Part shown: positions 7,176-13,723 of the stretch, one piece after another | Numbering within the stretch: the stretch's first letter is position 1 | Layout: every line of letters starts with the position of its first letter | IMG/VR virus record: IMGVR_UViG_3300030090_005037 | Coordinates: 1 to 20,871 of that record | Length of the DNA stretch: 20,871 bases | Origin: a virus | Direction: 5' to 3' (one strand) | Translations under genes and position numbers: made by a program | The notes under the pieces: generated by a model | Seen by the model: the letters and a program-made list of their open reading frames with translations, nothing else | Database searches by the model: none | Told to the model about the DNA's origin: nothing

Positions 7176-7546
7176 CCCGCGAAGCACTGCTGAAGCCACT
7201 GCCCGTCGACATCGAAGAGGTGCCGATTCCGGAAATGGGCGGCAGCGTCTGGGTCAAGGGAATGACCGTGCGCGAAAGGAACATCTTTGAGCGCCAGTTC
7301 CAGTCGCTCAAAGGTGAACGACTGCAGAAGCGCATGAGCGAGATTCGGCAGCGGATGCTGGTCGCCTGTGTCTGCGATGAAAAGGGCGAACCACTGCTGA
7401 CAAAGCACGACATCGACGAAATCGGCAAGCAACGCGCGGACATCGTCGAACGGCTCGTGACGGTCGCGCAGCGTGTTTGCGGGTGGAGTGACCAAGACGT
7501 TGATCAGATGGCAAAAAACTCAGAGGAGACGAACGAGGACAGTTAG
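7166..7546 (+). CDS. Tail assembly chaperone (gpG-like), unshifted form
   Basis: 126 residues from the ATG at 7166, overlapping the previous gene by 10 bases; a longer upstream reading of the frame is Arg-rich noise. It begins MGLTREALLKPLPVDIEEVP, followed by MGGSVWVKGMTVRERNIFER and a helical body (ERLQKRMSEIRQRMLVACVC), the layout of phage tail assembly chaperones that keep the tape measure soluble and recruit tube subunits. Normal termination is at the TAG 7544-7546, 25 bases past a perfect slippery heptamer. Between the tube gene and the tape measure this is exactly where lambda G lies. Confidence 0.82.
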   Translation: MGLTREALLKPLPVDIEEVPIPEMGGSVWVKGMTVRERNIFERQFQSLKGERLQKRMSEIRQRMLVACVCDEKGEPLLTKHDIDEIGKQRADIVERLVTVAQRVCGWSDQDVDQMAKNSEETNEDS

Positions 7547-7833
7547 CAATCAGGCTCGCGAAGATGTGCGGCACGACGGACATCGACGCAGTTTGTGATG
7601 CAATGGACGAAGAAACTTTCCAGCGTTGGCGAGCGGCTGATGCGATTGGAATGCTGAACCATACCGAACGGATGCTGGGGCTGATCGCCTACCTGTTAGC
7701 GTCTTACCTGGAAGTAAAAATGACAAAACCGAATGAGCTTCAGGAGCTGACAATGCCGTGGGTTCCGCACACTGAAGCGGCTTCGGCAGAAGATCTGGTC
7801 AAAGAATTGCAACGCAAGCTGGGGGACGGCTGA
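7166..7833 (+). CDS. Tail assembly chaperone frameshift fusion (gpGT-like)
   Basis: Predicted product of -1 frameshifting at 7513-7519: codons 1-118 of the G-like protein joined to 104 residues of the -1 frame, 222 residues in all. The added part begins LRGDERGQLAIRLAKMCGTT and continues with VCDAMDEETFQRWRAADAIG. The 'LAIRLAK.. .. .D.. ... M....F..W.A' pattern is the T domain typical of such fusions, which bind the tail tube subunit while the G part holds the tape measure. The T part has its own ATG at 7564, but no good ribosome site precedes it, and 15 codons of the -1 frame upstream of it look like true T-domain sequence. The tape measure ATG overlaps its stop (TGATG). Confidence 0.83.
7513..7519 (+). 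promoter_or_regulatory. Programmed -1 ribosomal frameshift slippery site A AAA AAC
   Basis: The heptamer lies in the correct phase in the chaperone frame (GCA AAA AAC, codons 116-118), fitting X XXY YYZ. Slipping back one base makes the next codon begin at 7519, in the frame of the downstream ORF, which is open from 7519 through to 7833. No obvious stimulatory hairpin was found within 10 bases; a weak stem GATGT/ACATC lies about 44 bases further on. Confidence 0.85.
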
Positions 7834-9764
7834 TGGCCACGCTGGGCAATTTAGTCGTCAACCTGAGCGCGAACAGCCAACGCCTGAACAAAGGGCTGTC
7901 AAACGCACAGAAGCGACTGTCGAACTTTTCGAAGCAGGCCCGTGCGAGCGTCACCAGTGTGGTGGGCATCGCGTCGAAGATCGGCGGGGCGATTGGCGTC
8001 GGCGGCTTAGGGTTCGGGGTAAAGCTGGCAGCCGATGCGGAATCAGCGCAGGTGGCGTTTGCCACATTGCTGGGAAGTTCGGAAGCCGCAAAGAAAGCGT
8101 TGTCGGATCTGCAGGGGTTCGCCGCCAGTACACCTTTTGAACTGGGCGACTTGCGGGACGCGTCAAAGCTGCTGCTGAATTCGGGCGTCAGTACGGATCA
8201 ACTGATCGGCCGAATGACGATGCTGGGTGATATCGCCGCCGGCACCGGGAAGCCGATCGGTGAGTTCGCGTCGATCTATTCCAAAGTCGGTTCGACGGGC
8301 AAGGTGTCACTGGAAACATTGAACCAGCTCGCAGAGCGTGGCGTCCCGATTTACGGCGCGCTCGCAAAGCAGCTAGGCGTCAACCGTGAACAGATGCTGA
8401 AGATGATCGGCAGCGGCAAAGTTGGGTTCGCCGATCTGCACAACTCGATGGCCGGCATGACGACGGAAGGCGGTGTTTTTGCTGGCGGGATGAAGGCGCA
8501 GTCGACGACGCTGGCCGGTCTGTTCTCGACAATGAAAGACAACATCGGGTTTGCGTTGCAGTCAATCGCGGAACAACTGATCGAAGCGTTTGACTTCAAG
8601 GGCATCATGGAAAAGGTGATTTCCTTTTCTCAGACGGTGACGCAATACATCAAAGGCAATGCCGACGTCTTCAAGTCGATGGCTGACGGGATTATCAGTT
8701 TCGCGTCCGGCGCGGGCTCGATGCTGGTCGATGTGTTCAGCGCGACATGGAAGGTGATGCAGGATATCTCTTCCACGCTGGGCGGATGGTTTGCAATGCT
8801 CGTGAACGCTGCGGCGCAAATGATGGGCTTTTCATCGTCGGTTGATTACGCCTCCGAATTGTTTGGCACGTTCGGAAAGACCGTCGAAACCGTATCCAGC
8901 TTTATCGTTGATGCGTTCCGCGTAGTGCGGCAAGGTTTGGAGACGGCGCTGGCCGCAGCGATCGGGTACGGGATATTTATGTTTGACTCGTTCTCGGCGG
9001 CGGCGAAAACGGCAGCATATGGAATCGCGTTTCAGTTCGTTTCAAACTTCGAAACTATCAAGCACTTTTTACAAGTCGTCCTGCCGGCGTCGGCAAAATG
9101 GTTGTGGGAAAACATCGGCGCTTTGTTTACGGCTGGCGTCAATTTTGCAACGGGGGTGTTCACGAAACTCACGACCAACCTGAAGAACGCGTGGAAAGGT
9201 TTGTGGGCGTGGATCAAGGGCGACTCAGATACGTTCGACTTCAAATGGGAATCACTGACAGACCAATTCGAACACGACGTCAAAAAGTTTCCAGAAATCG
9301 CAGAGCGAGAGGCATCGGCGCTAGAAAAGAAACTTCAACGCGGAATGGAAACAAGCGCCAAAGCCGTGGGTGAAAGTTGGGATAGAAACGTAACGCAGCC
9401 ACTGGCAGAACTGCGGAAGCAACACGAAAAAGAATGGATGCCAGCCGTCCCAACAGCACCGGAAGTGCCAGAGGCACCGAAGGCACCAGATGCACCCGCA
9501 GCCGCAGCCGGGCCGGACTTGATGACAGGTGGCGGCGGAGGCGGCGCAACGACCAGTTCTGGTTCGTCGAAATCACTGGCCGGGATCGCACGCCGTGGAA
9601 GTACCGAAGCGTTTTCGCAAATCGTTTCCGCGATGCAGCGCGGCAAATCGCCTGCTGAAAAGCTACAGAAAGAAGCAAACAACGAGCTGAAGCAAATTGC
9701 GAAAAACACACATCCGCGCGAGAAAGACGGCGGCGTGATGCTCATATCTGCAGGGGCTGTCTGA
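7833..9764 (+). CDS. Tail tape measure protein
   Basis: 643 residues, coupled to the T stop by TGATG. It sets tail length and is ejected ahead of DNA. Residues about 65-245 form the conserved N-terminal tape-measure domain: AADAESAQVAFATLLGSSEA, LQGFAASTPFELGDL, ASKLLLNSGVSTDQLIGRM, LGDIAAGTGKPIGEFASIYS, LNQLAERGVPIYGALAKQLG. The middle has several hydrophobic helices (around 290-345 and 365-450), candidate membrane-active segments. Residues about 535-595 are Pro/Ala then Gly/Ser-rich (APEVPEAPKAPDAPAAAAG, then six Gly), followed by a short helical tail. At roughly 1.5 angstrom per residue, a tail near 95-100 nm would be expected (inference). No lysozyme or peptidase domain was seen. Confidence 0.93.
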   Translation: MATLGNLVVNLSANSQRLNKGLSNAQKRLSNFSKQARASVTSVVGIASKIGGAIGVGGLGFGVKLAADAESAQVAFATLLGSSEAAKKALSDLQGFAASTPFELGDLRDASKLLLNSGVSTDQLIGRMTMLGDIAAGTGKPIGEFASIYSKVGSTGKVSLETLNQLAERGVPIYGALAKQLGVNREQMLKMIGSGKVGFADLHNSMAGMTTEGGVFAGGMKAQSTTLAGLFSTMKDNIGFALQSIAEQLIEAFDFKGIMEKVISFSQTVTQYIKGNADVFKSMADGIISFASGAGSMLVDVFSATWKVMQDISSTLGGWFAMLVNAAAQMMGFSSSVDYASELFGTFGKTVETVSSFIVDAFRVVRQGLETALAAAIGYGIFMFDSFSAAAKTAAYGIAFQFVSNFETIKHFLQVVLPASAKWLWENIGALFTAGVNFATGVFTKLTTNLKNAWKGLWAWIKGDSDTFDFKWESLTDQFEHDVKKFPEIAEREASALEKKLQRGMETSAKAVGESWDRNVTQPLAELRKQHEKEWMPAVPTAPEVPEAPKAPDAPAAAAGPDLMTGGGGGGATTSSGSSKSLAGIARRGSTEAFSQIVSAMQRGKSPAEKLQKEANNELKQIAKNTHPREKDGGVMLISAGAV

Positions 9765-10612
9765 TGGCTGTCACATCGATCGGTGAAATCATTGAAGCGA
9801 GAAAAGGCAAAAACGACAAGGGGGTCAGGTCGTACAGCCGTGAGTTTCTTATTCAGATCGATAACGAAAGTGACAACATCTTCACCGTGACGGCACCACC
9901 GGCACTGCCACTGGTTGGACACCAGTATCCCCTTGATCCGCAGGCGCTGTGCAAAAGTGTCAGCGCGAAATGTAAGTCGGCTCTTTCGTGGACGTACACC
10001 GCGGAATATGACACGGTACAAGATGACGTGCAGTACACGGACGAAAATGATAACAAACCGTGGGACGCGTCGCCGATTATCACGTGGTCATCGGAAATTT
10101 ATCAAGAAGCCATTTATAAAGACAAAGACGGCGAAGCGATCGTGAATTCGGCGGGTGACTATTTCGTTGACCCAGCGCCCACCCGTGACGCGTCGCACTT
10201 AATCGCACAGATTAAACAAAAGGTTGAGTTCGTTCCGGCGTGGGTGTTCTCGTATCAAAACGCTGTCAACAGCGGCCCGATTACGATTGATGGTCTGTCG
10301 GTCGGCACAGGGCTTGCAAAGGTGCAGCGGATTTCGATTGGCGAAACCCAGACAAATGGTTTCTTTAACTACCGTGAGGTGACGCTGGAGATTCACCTGC
10401 ACAAAGACGGCTGGAAACTGGAGCCGCTTGACGCTGGCTTCCGCAAACTGGTCGACGGGAAACCAGTAAAGGTCGAAGGGGCGACGCAGCCGGTTCTGTT
10501 GGATCTGGCAGGCGACGTGCTGGAAAACCCTGAGGACCCAAGTCAGGCAAAATACCACGAGTTCAAGATTTATCCTGAGCTTAGTTTCTCCGCTCTGCCA
10601 GGAGTCTCGTGA
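9764..10612 (+). CDS. Putative distal tail protein, unrecognised family
   Basis: 282 residues, ATG overlapping the tape-measure stop (TGATG). It is a mostly beta protein with few cysteines. Recognisable stretches are VRSYSREFLIQIDNESDNIF, a mid-region with charged Asp-rich loops (EYDTVQDDVQYTDENDNKPW) and a C-terminal half with NGFFNYREVTLEIHLHKDGW and DAGFRKLVDGKPV. Immediately after a tape measure one expects a distal tail or baseplate-hub component, and the size and beta content suit that, but no named motif is visible. Function is inferred from position only. Confidence 0.7.
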   Translation: MAVTSIGEIIEARKGKNDKGVRSYSREFLIQIDNESDNIFTVTAPPALPLVGHQYPLDPQALCKSVSAKCKSALSWTYTAEYDTVQDDVQYTDENDNKPWDASPIITWSSEIYQEAIYKDKDGEAIVNSAGDYFVDPAPTRDASHLIAQIKQKVEFVPAWVFSYQNAVNSGPITIDGLSVGTGLAKVQRISIGETQTNGFFNYREVTLEIHLHKDGWKLEPLDAGFRKLVDGKPVKVEGATQPVLLDLAGDVLENPEDPSQAKYHEFKIYPELSFSALPGVS

Positions 10613-10986
10613 TGGCTGGCGTTGTGATGTCTCCGGAACTCGCGCAGCAAGTGCAGCGAGTTGTACGGCAGGTGCTGCGAGCAGAACACAGCACCCAACA
10701 GCATCAGGGCCGCTGGCAGGGTGAGGCGGTCGCGCGTTGGGCGATTGCAAATGAAGATATCGGTGCGGCTGGGGACGGAGTGAGATCTGCACGCACCGGC
10801 GCAATTGAATTGTTGGAGGTCGATACCGACGGGCATCTGGTACGCACAGGCCAGACAGAAACGCTGACGCATCGTTGGGAAGGCATTGAGGTGCTGCAAA
10901 ACACCCTGCTCCGTGTGTGCTATCAGTATGGCGAGTGGCTACTGACCGGCGTCGACTGTGAACCGTTGGGGAGTCCGCCGACATGA
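10612..10986 (+). CDS. Small tail-region protein, unrecognised
   Basis: 124 residues from the ATG at 10612, which overlaps the upstream stop (TGATG) and has AGGAG 7 bases before it; a GTG at 10609 would add one residue. It has an N-terminal helix (SPELAQQVQRVVRQVLRAE), then beta-rich segments (GAIELLEVDTDGHLVRTGQT, LQNTLLRVCYQYGEWLLTGV). The general shape, an N-terminal helix plus a small barrel, is common in small phage tail-tip proteins. Coupled to the next gene by ATGA. No family recognised. Confidence 0.65.
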   Translation: MAGVVMSPELAQQVQRVVRQVLRAEHSTQQHQGRWQGEAVARWAIANEDIGAAGDGVRSARTGAIELLEVDTDGHLVRTGQTETLTHRWEGIEVLQNTLLRVCYQYGEWLLTGVDCEPLGSPPT

Positions 10987-12857
10987 GTCTCATCGGACAC
11001 TGTTGCCACTGCAAAGAGCCGGTTGAAACATGGATCGCGTCGGTCACGAACTTCGATCCGTCAATTACGGATACGGCATACTGGAGGCTGAACCGTAAAC
11101 GACTCCAATGGGGCCAGAAACAAGACAGGTTTTTTACTCCGTGGAGCTATATCGGCCACGGAAGCCACTACAGAATCTGGGGCGATACTGCAAAGTACAT
11201 GGCGGAGCACGTCGGCTACGGGTTTTCGTGGAATTATTACGGATGGCATGCAGAAGACGAAAATGATCCGCTTAAGCTAACTCCACCAGTTCGTTTCACA
11301 ACGCGGCTTGTCAAGCCACTCGATTTCAATGGGGTCGGGTTTGGCAAAGGTCAGCTAACGGGGATCAACGGATTACCGACGCAGGCATTCAAGCACAACA
11401 CGTTTTCTTTTCTGACGGTTCATTACGGTCGGCCAGTGTATTCACGAACAGAGTCGTGGCATAACCACAACCCGGCCAGCGGCGGAACTAACTGGGTCGA
11501 ATATGGCTTCTATGGTTCACAGTTTTACGGGAGGCCGGGCGATACGCGATATCGAGATAACGTTCAGCTTACTGGAGTGACTCCGCGAGAAGCTAGCTGG
11601 GGGGCACAGCTAAAAGCGGCAACAGTTCAACACTGTGGCTATAAAGAAGCGATTCCGGGCGACTTTCTTGTTGGCGTGCTGCCGCTAAATCATTGGACAC
11701 GTCCTAAAGGAATTAAAAAGATTCGCATTTGGACAGAAGCAACAAATGATTTTTATTACGGCGACATAACACCCCCTGGAGAGGAATACTGGGCATTACA
11801 AACAACGGACTGGGAGTCGATATTGTACAATCCTGCCATTACCGATTGGGACAACTGGCATGAACTACTGCACTGGCCGTCACTGTATATTTACCCGTGG
11901 CCGGGCCGTGAAGGTGTGAGCGCGATAAACTGGGGTTTCGGTCGTTATGGTCGAAGCACCAGCGGGATACACGGCGCGGACACAAAGCAACCGGGGGTCG
12001 GTGGTCGATATTTTAAGTATCGAGTTTATCTTGGTGACGTAGAAATTACGGCCGAGCCTGATTTGTCGAAGCAAGCCTGGGAACCGGCGTTGTATGGTAC
12101 GGCGAGAGAATTGAAAATCGCCATTCCGGAAGATTACGAGTACACCGGCACAGAGCAGATTGATGTCGATGTGTATTTCCGACAAGACAGAAACAGAAGC
12201 ACAGAAAGCAGCCGGCCGTCCCTAAAAGGCGAGGCCGGAATGCACTGGGGGCACAATGGGCTTGGTGAACGTTACTGGCCGCGAATCGAATGCGTCTATG
12301 ATGTGGAGCATGACATTACGGAATGGAACCGGGACGATTTTGCCGTCTCGATTCCGAGTGAGCTATGGGAGGGCGAAGGAGTAAAAGTTACAGAGGGCGT
12401 CGTGCTTCCTTTATCGGGGAGGCTGGCGCTAAGGTATGAGACGGAGTTCCCGGGGCATCCGGCATTTCCAGGGATCGATGTCGGTGCAACGCCTCCCCAC
12501 ACGCTGCAAATTGTCACTGGGTTTTTTCCAGCGGGGAACGATCATGTTGAGACACAGCAAACAATTGATGAAAACGATGTACTGGCCGGCACGCATTACA
12601 CCCAGTACATGCAGCGGGCGGATTATCGGCATCTAAGGGGCGACCCCTGGCATGCGTTCGGCCCGATTGGGCACTGGCGCCAAGAGACAATGCAATTTGA
12701 GGAGCACATGATTACAGCGCCGGAACTCGGCAGCGGCTCAAGTTACGGCTTGTCTGACACCATCAGTGGGAAGCACTTGCAGAGCGCCGACCAGTTTGTG
12801 CCGATACGAAGGGTTCAGACGCCGCGCCGAATTACGGTTGAGCCTCTCGAGAATTGA
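10983..12857 (+). CDS. Large Trp/Tyr-rich virion protein, candidate tail-tip or receptor-binding protein
   Basis: 624 residues, coupled by ATGA. The N-terminus has a Cys cluster (IGHCCHCKEPVETW) that may bind a metal. The rest is aromatic-rich (about 26 Trp) and low in long helices, suggesting beta-sandwich or carbohydrate-binding folds: FSWNYYGWHAEDEN, FYGSQFYGRPGDTRY, WHELLHWPSLYIYPWPG, EYTGTEQIDVDVYFRQD. Base composition drops in places (bases 11701-11760 are about 32 percent GC), unlike the head genes. Position after the distal tail genes and before the fibre fits an adhesin or tip protein. No catalytic motif was identified and I do not recognise the family. Confidence 0.7.
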   Translation: MSLIGHCCHCKEPVETWIASVTNFDPSITDTAYWRLNRKRLQWGQKQDRFFTPWSYIGHGSHYRIWGDTAKYMAEHVGYGFSWNYYGWHAEDENDPLKLTPPVRFTTRLVKPLDFNGVGFGKGQLTGINGLPTQAFKHNTFSFLTVHYGRPVYSRTESWHNHNPASGGTNWVEYGFYGSQFYGRPGDTRYRDNVQLTGVTPREASWGAQLKAATVQHCGYKEAIPGDFLVGVLPLNHWTRPKGIKKIRIWTEATNDFYYGDITPPGEEYWALQTTDWESILYNPAITDWDNWHELLHWPSLYIYPWPGREGVSAINWGFGRYGRSTSGIHGADTKQPGVGGRYFKYRVYLGDVEITAEPDLSKQAWEPALYGTARELKIAIPEDYEYTGTEQIDVDVYFRQDRNRSTESSRPSLKGEAGMHWGHNGLGERYWPRIECVYDVEHDITEWNRDDFAVSIPSELWEGEGVKVTEGVVLPLSGRLALRYETEFPGHPAFPGIDVGATPPHTLQIVTGFFPAGNDHVETQQTIDENDVLAGTHYTQYMQRADYRHLRGDPWHAFGPIGHWRQETMQFEEHMITAPELGSGSSYGLSDTISGKHLQSADQFVPIRRVQTPRRITVEPLEN

Positions 12858-12870
12858 AAGCGACGCACTA

Positions 12871-12969
12871 ATGAACGAAACCGAACGACAAGCCATCCTC
12901 GAACAAACAACCGTCAACGGCGTGCTCATGGCCTCACTGCTTGAAACTGTCGGTTCAGAGGAAGGGTAA
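12871..12969 (+). CDS. Small hypothetical protein (32 residues)
   Basis: A short frame from the ATG at 12871 to the TAA at 12967-12969 fills the gap between two virion genes (13 bases after one, 3 before the next). The product, beginning MNETERQAILEQTTVNGVLM, is a single amphipathic helix. The ribosome site is weak (GAAAGCGAC). Its 3' end carries GAGGAAGGG, which serves the next gene. It could be real or only a coupling leader. Confidence 0.45.
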   Translation: MNETERQAILEQTTVNGVLMASLLETVGSEEG

Positions 12970-12972
12970 ATC

Positions 12973-13494
12973 ATGCCTACAGCGTACGCTGATCCAACTG
13001 GAATCAATAATAACTCTGGTTGGTCAGGGAACCACACAGACATTGACGAGGGCACCCGAGCGCCGACGACGCCTGCGACGGATAACATGTACGCGTCAAC
13101 AGAAGGTGATTCGGTTGATGTAGAGTTCGGCTCGCTGCCGTCCGGAACAAGTTCAAGCTTCACGGCTTGGACATGGAATGACACCGGGGTTCCAGAGTTT
13201 GAACTGTTCATAGATGGCACTGGGCTAGGGTCAAAATCGTCAAGCGACACCGGCAGCGGTAGCTGGTCGGGATGGACGTGGAATGGCGAATACGACCTCG
13301 ACTCTGTGACGGTTGAGTTACGAATGGTTTGCGGCAGTGACGAAGATGATGAGGTCGAAGCTGTTTATCTCGAAATCGACTACACCGCGGGCGGTGGCGG
13401 TGGCGGTGGAACATTTGTGCCAGCGACTGCCGCCCTGCTGCTTAGTGCCGGGAGCAATGTCGTTTTGCCGCCCACATCAGGGGCCGTGCCATGA
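12973..13494 (+). CDS. Putative virion beta-sandwich protein with Gly-rich linker and hydrophobic tail
   Basis: 173 residues; ATG at 12973 behind GGAAGGG. Residues 1-138 form a Trp/Ser/Asp-rich beta domain: GINNNSGWSGNHTDIDEGTR, then TSSSFTAWTWNDTGVPEFEL, and a second Trp repeat SGSWSGWTWNGEYDLDSV, closing with EVEAVYLEIDYT. This layout resembles an Ig/jelly-roll-like lectin domain of the kind found in virion surface proteins. A run of seven-plus glycines follows, then a separate 27-residue tail (FVPATAALLLSAGSNVVLPP) that is hydrophobic and Pro-capped. No catalytic residues seen. Likely a virion decoration or fibre-accessory protein by position. Coupled to the next gene by ATGA. Confidence 0.68.
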   Translation: MPTAYADPTGINNNSGWSGNHTDIDEGTRAPTTPATDNMYASTEGDSVDVEFGSLPSGTSSSFTAWTWNDTGVPEFELFIDGTGLGSKSSSDTGSGSWSGWTWNGEYDLDSVTVELRMVCGSDEDDEVEAVYLEIDYTAGGGGGGGTFVPATAALLLSAGSNVVLPPTSGAVP

Positions 13495-13709
13495 TCGGGA
13501 TGGACTCAAAAAGTTGTTGTCACACACACAAGTCAATTTGTCGTCAGTGCAAACTGCCGTATGAAATGTGTGTTCCGCCACACATTATTACGATGATTGG
13601 AAGTGATCATTGTTTAACGTCTCGCGATTGCACCGACATGTCGTCGAAACAGATCGAAATGTTTATTAAACGTTTGTGCGAAGACTGCTTTACCGCGAAT
13701 CAACAGTAA
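13491..13709 (+). CDS. Low-GC cysteine-rich small protein
   Basis: 72 residues, ATG overlapping the previous stop. Nine cysteines are spread along it: a CC pair (residues 9-10), CRQC (17-20), C27, then C41 and C47, and CEDC (63-66). Histidines lie close by (CCHTHKS, PPHIITM, SDHC), so one or two zinc sites are plausible. Bases 13501-13680 are about 41 percent GC by direct count, against 62 percent for 13441-13500 and 57 percent for 13741-13800. This suggests a different origin from its neighbours. No family recognised; role unknown. It ends 14 bases before the fibre gene start. Confidence 0.7.
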   Translation: MIGMDSKSCCHTHKSICRQCKLPYEMCVPPHIITMIGSDHCLTSRDCTDMSSKQIEMFIKRLCEDCFTANQQ

Positions 13710-13723
13710 CCCGAGAGAACAAA

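Noticed and set aside
9335-10021. 228-codon minus-strand frame opposite the end of the tape measure
   Set aside because: Its Pro run and Ala/Gly runs mirror the low-complexity linker of the tape measure; no independent support.
10199-11047. 282-codon minus-strand frame opposite tail genes
   Set aside because: Covers three + strand genes with good start-stop coupling; composition is typical of a shadow frame.
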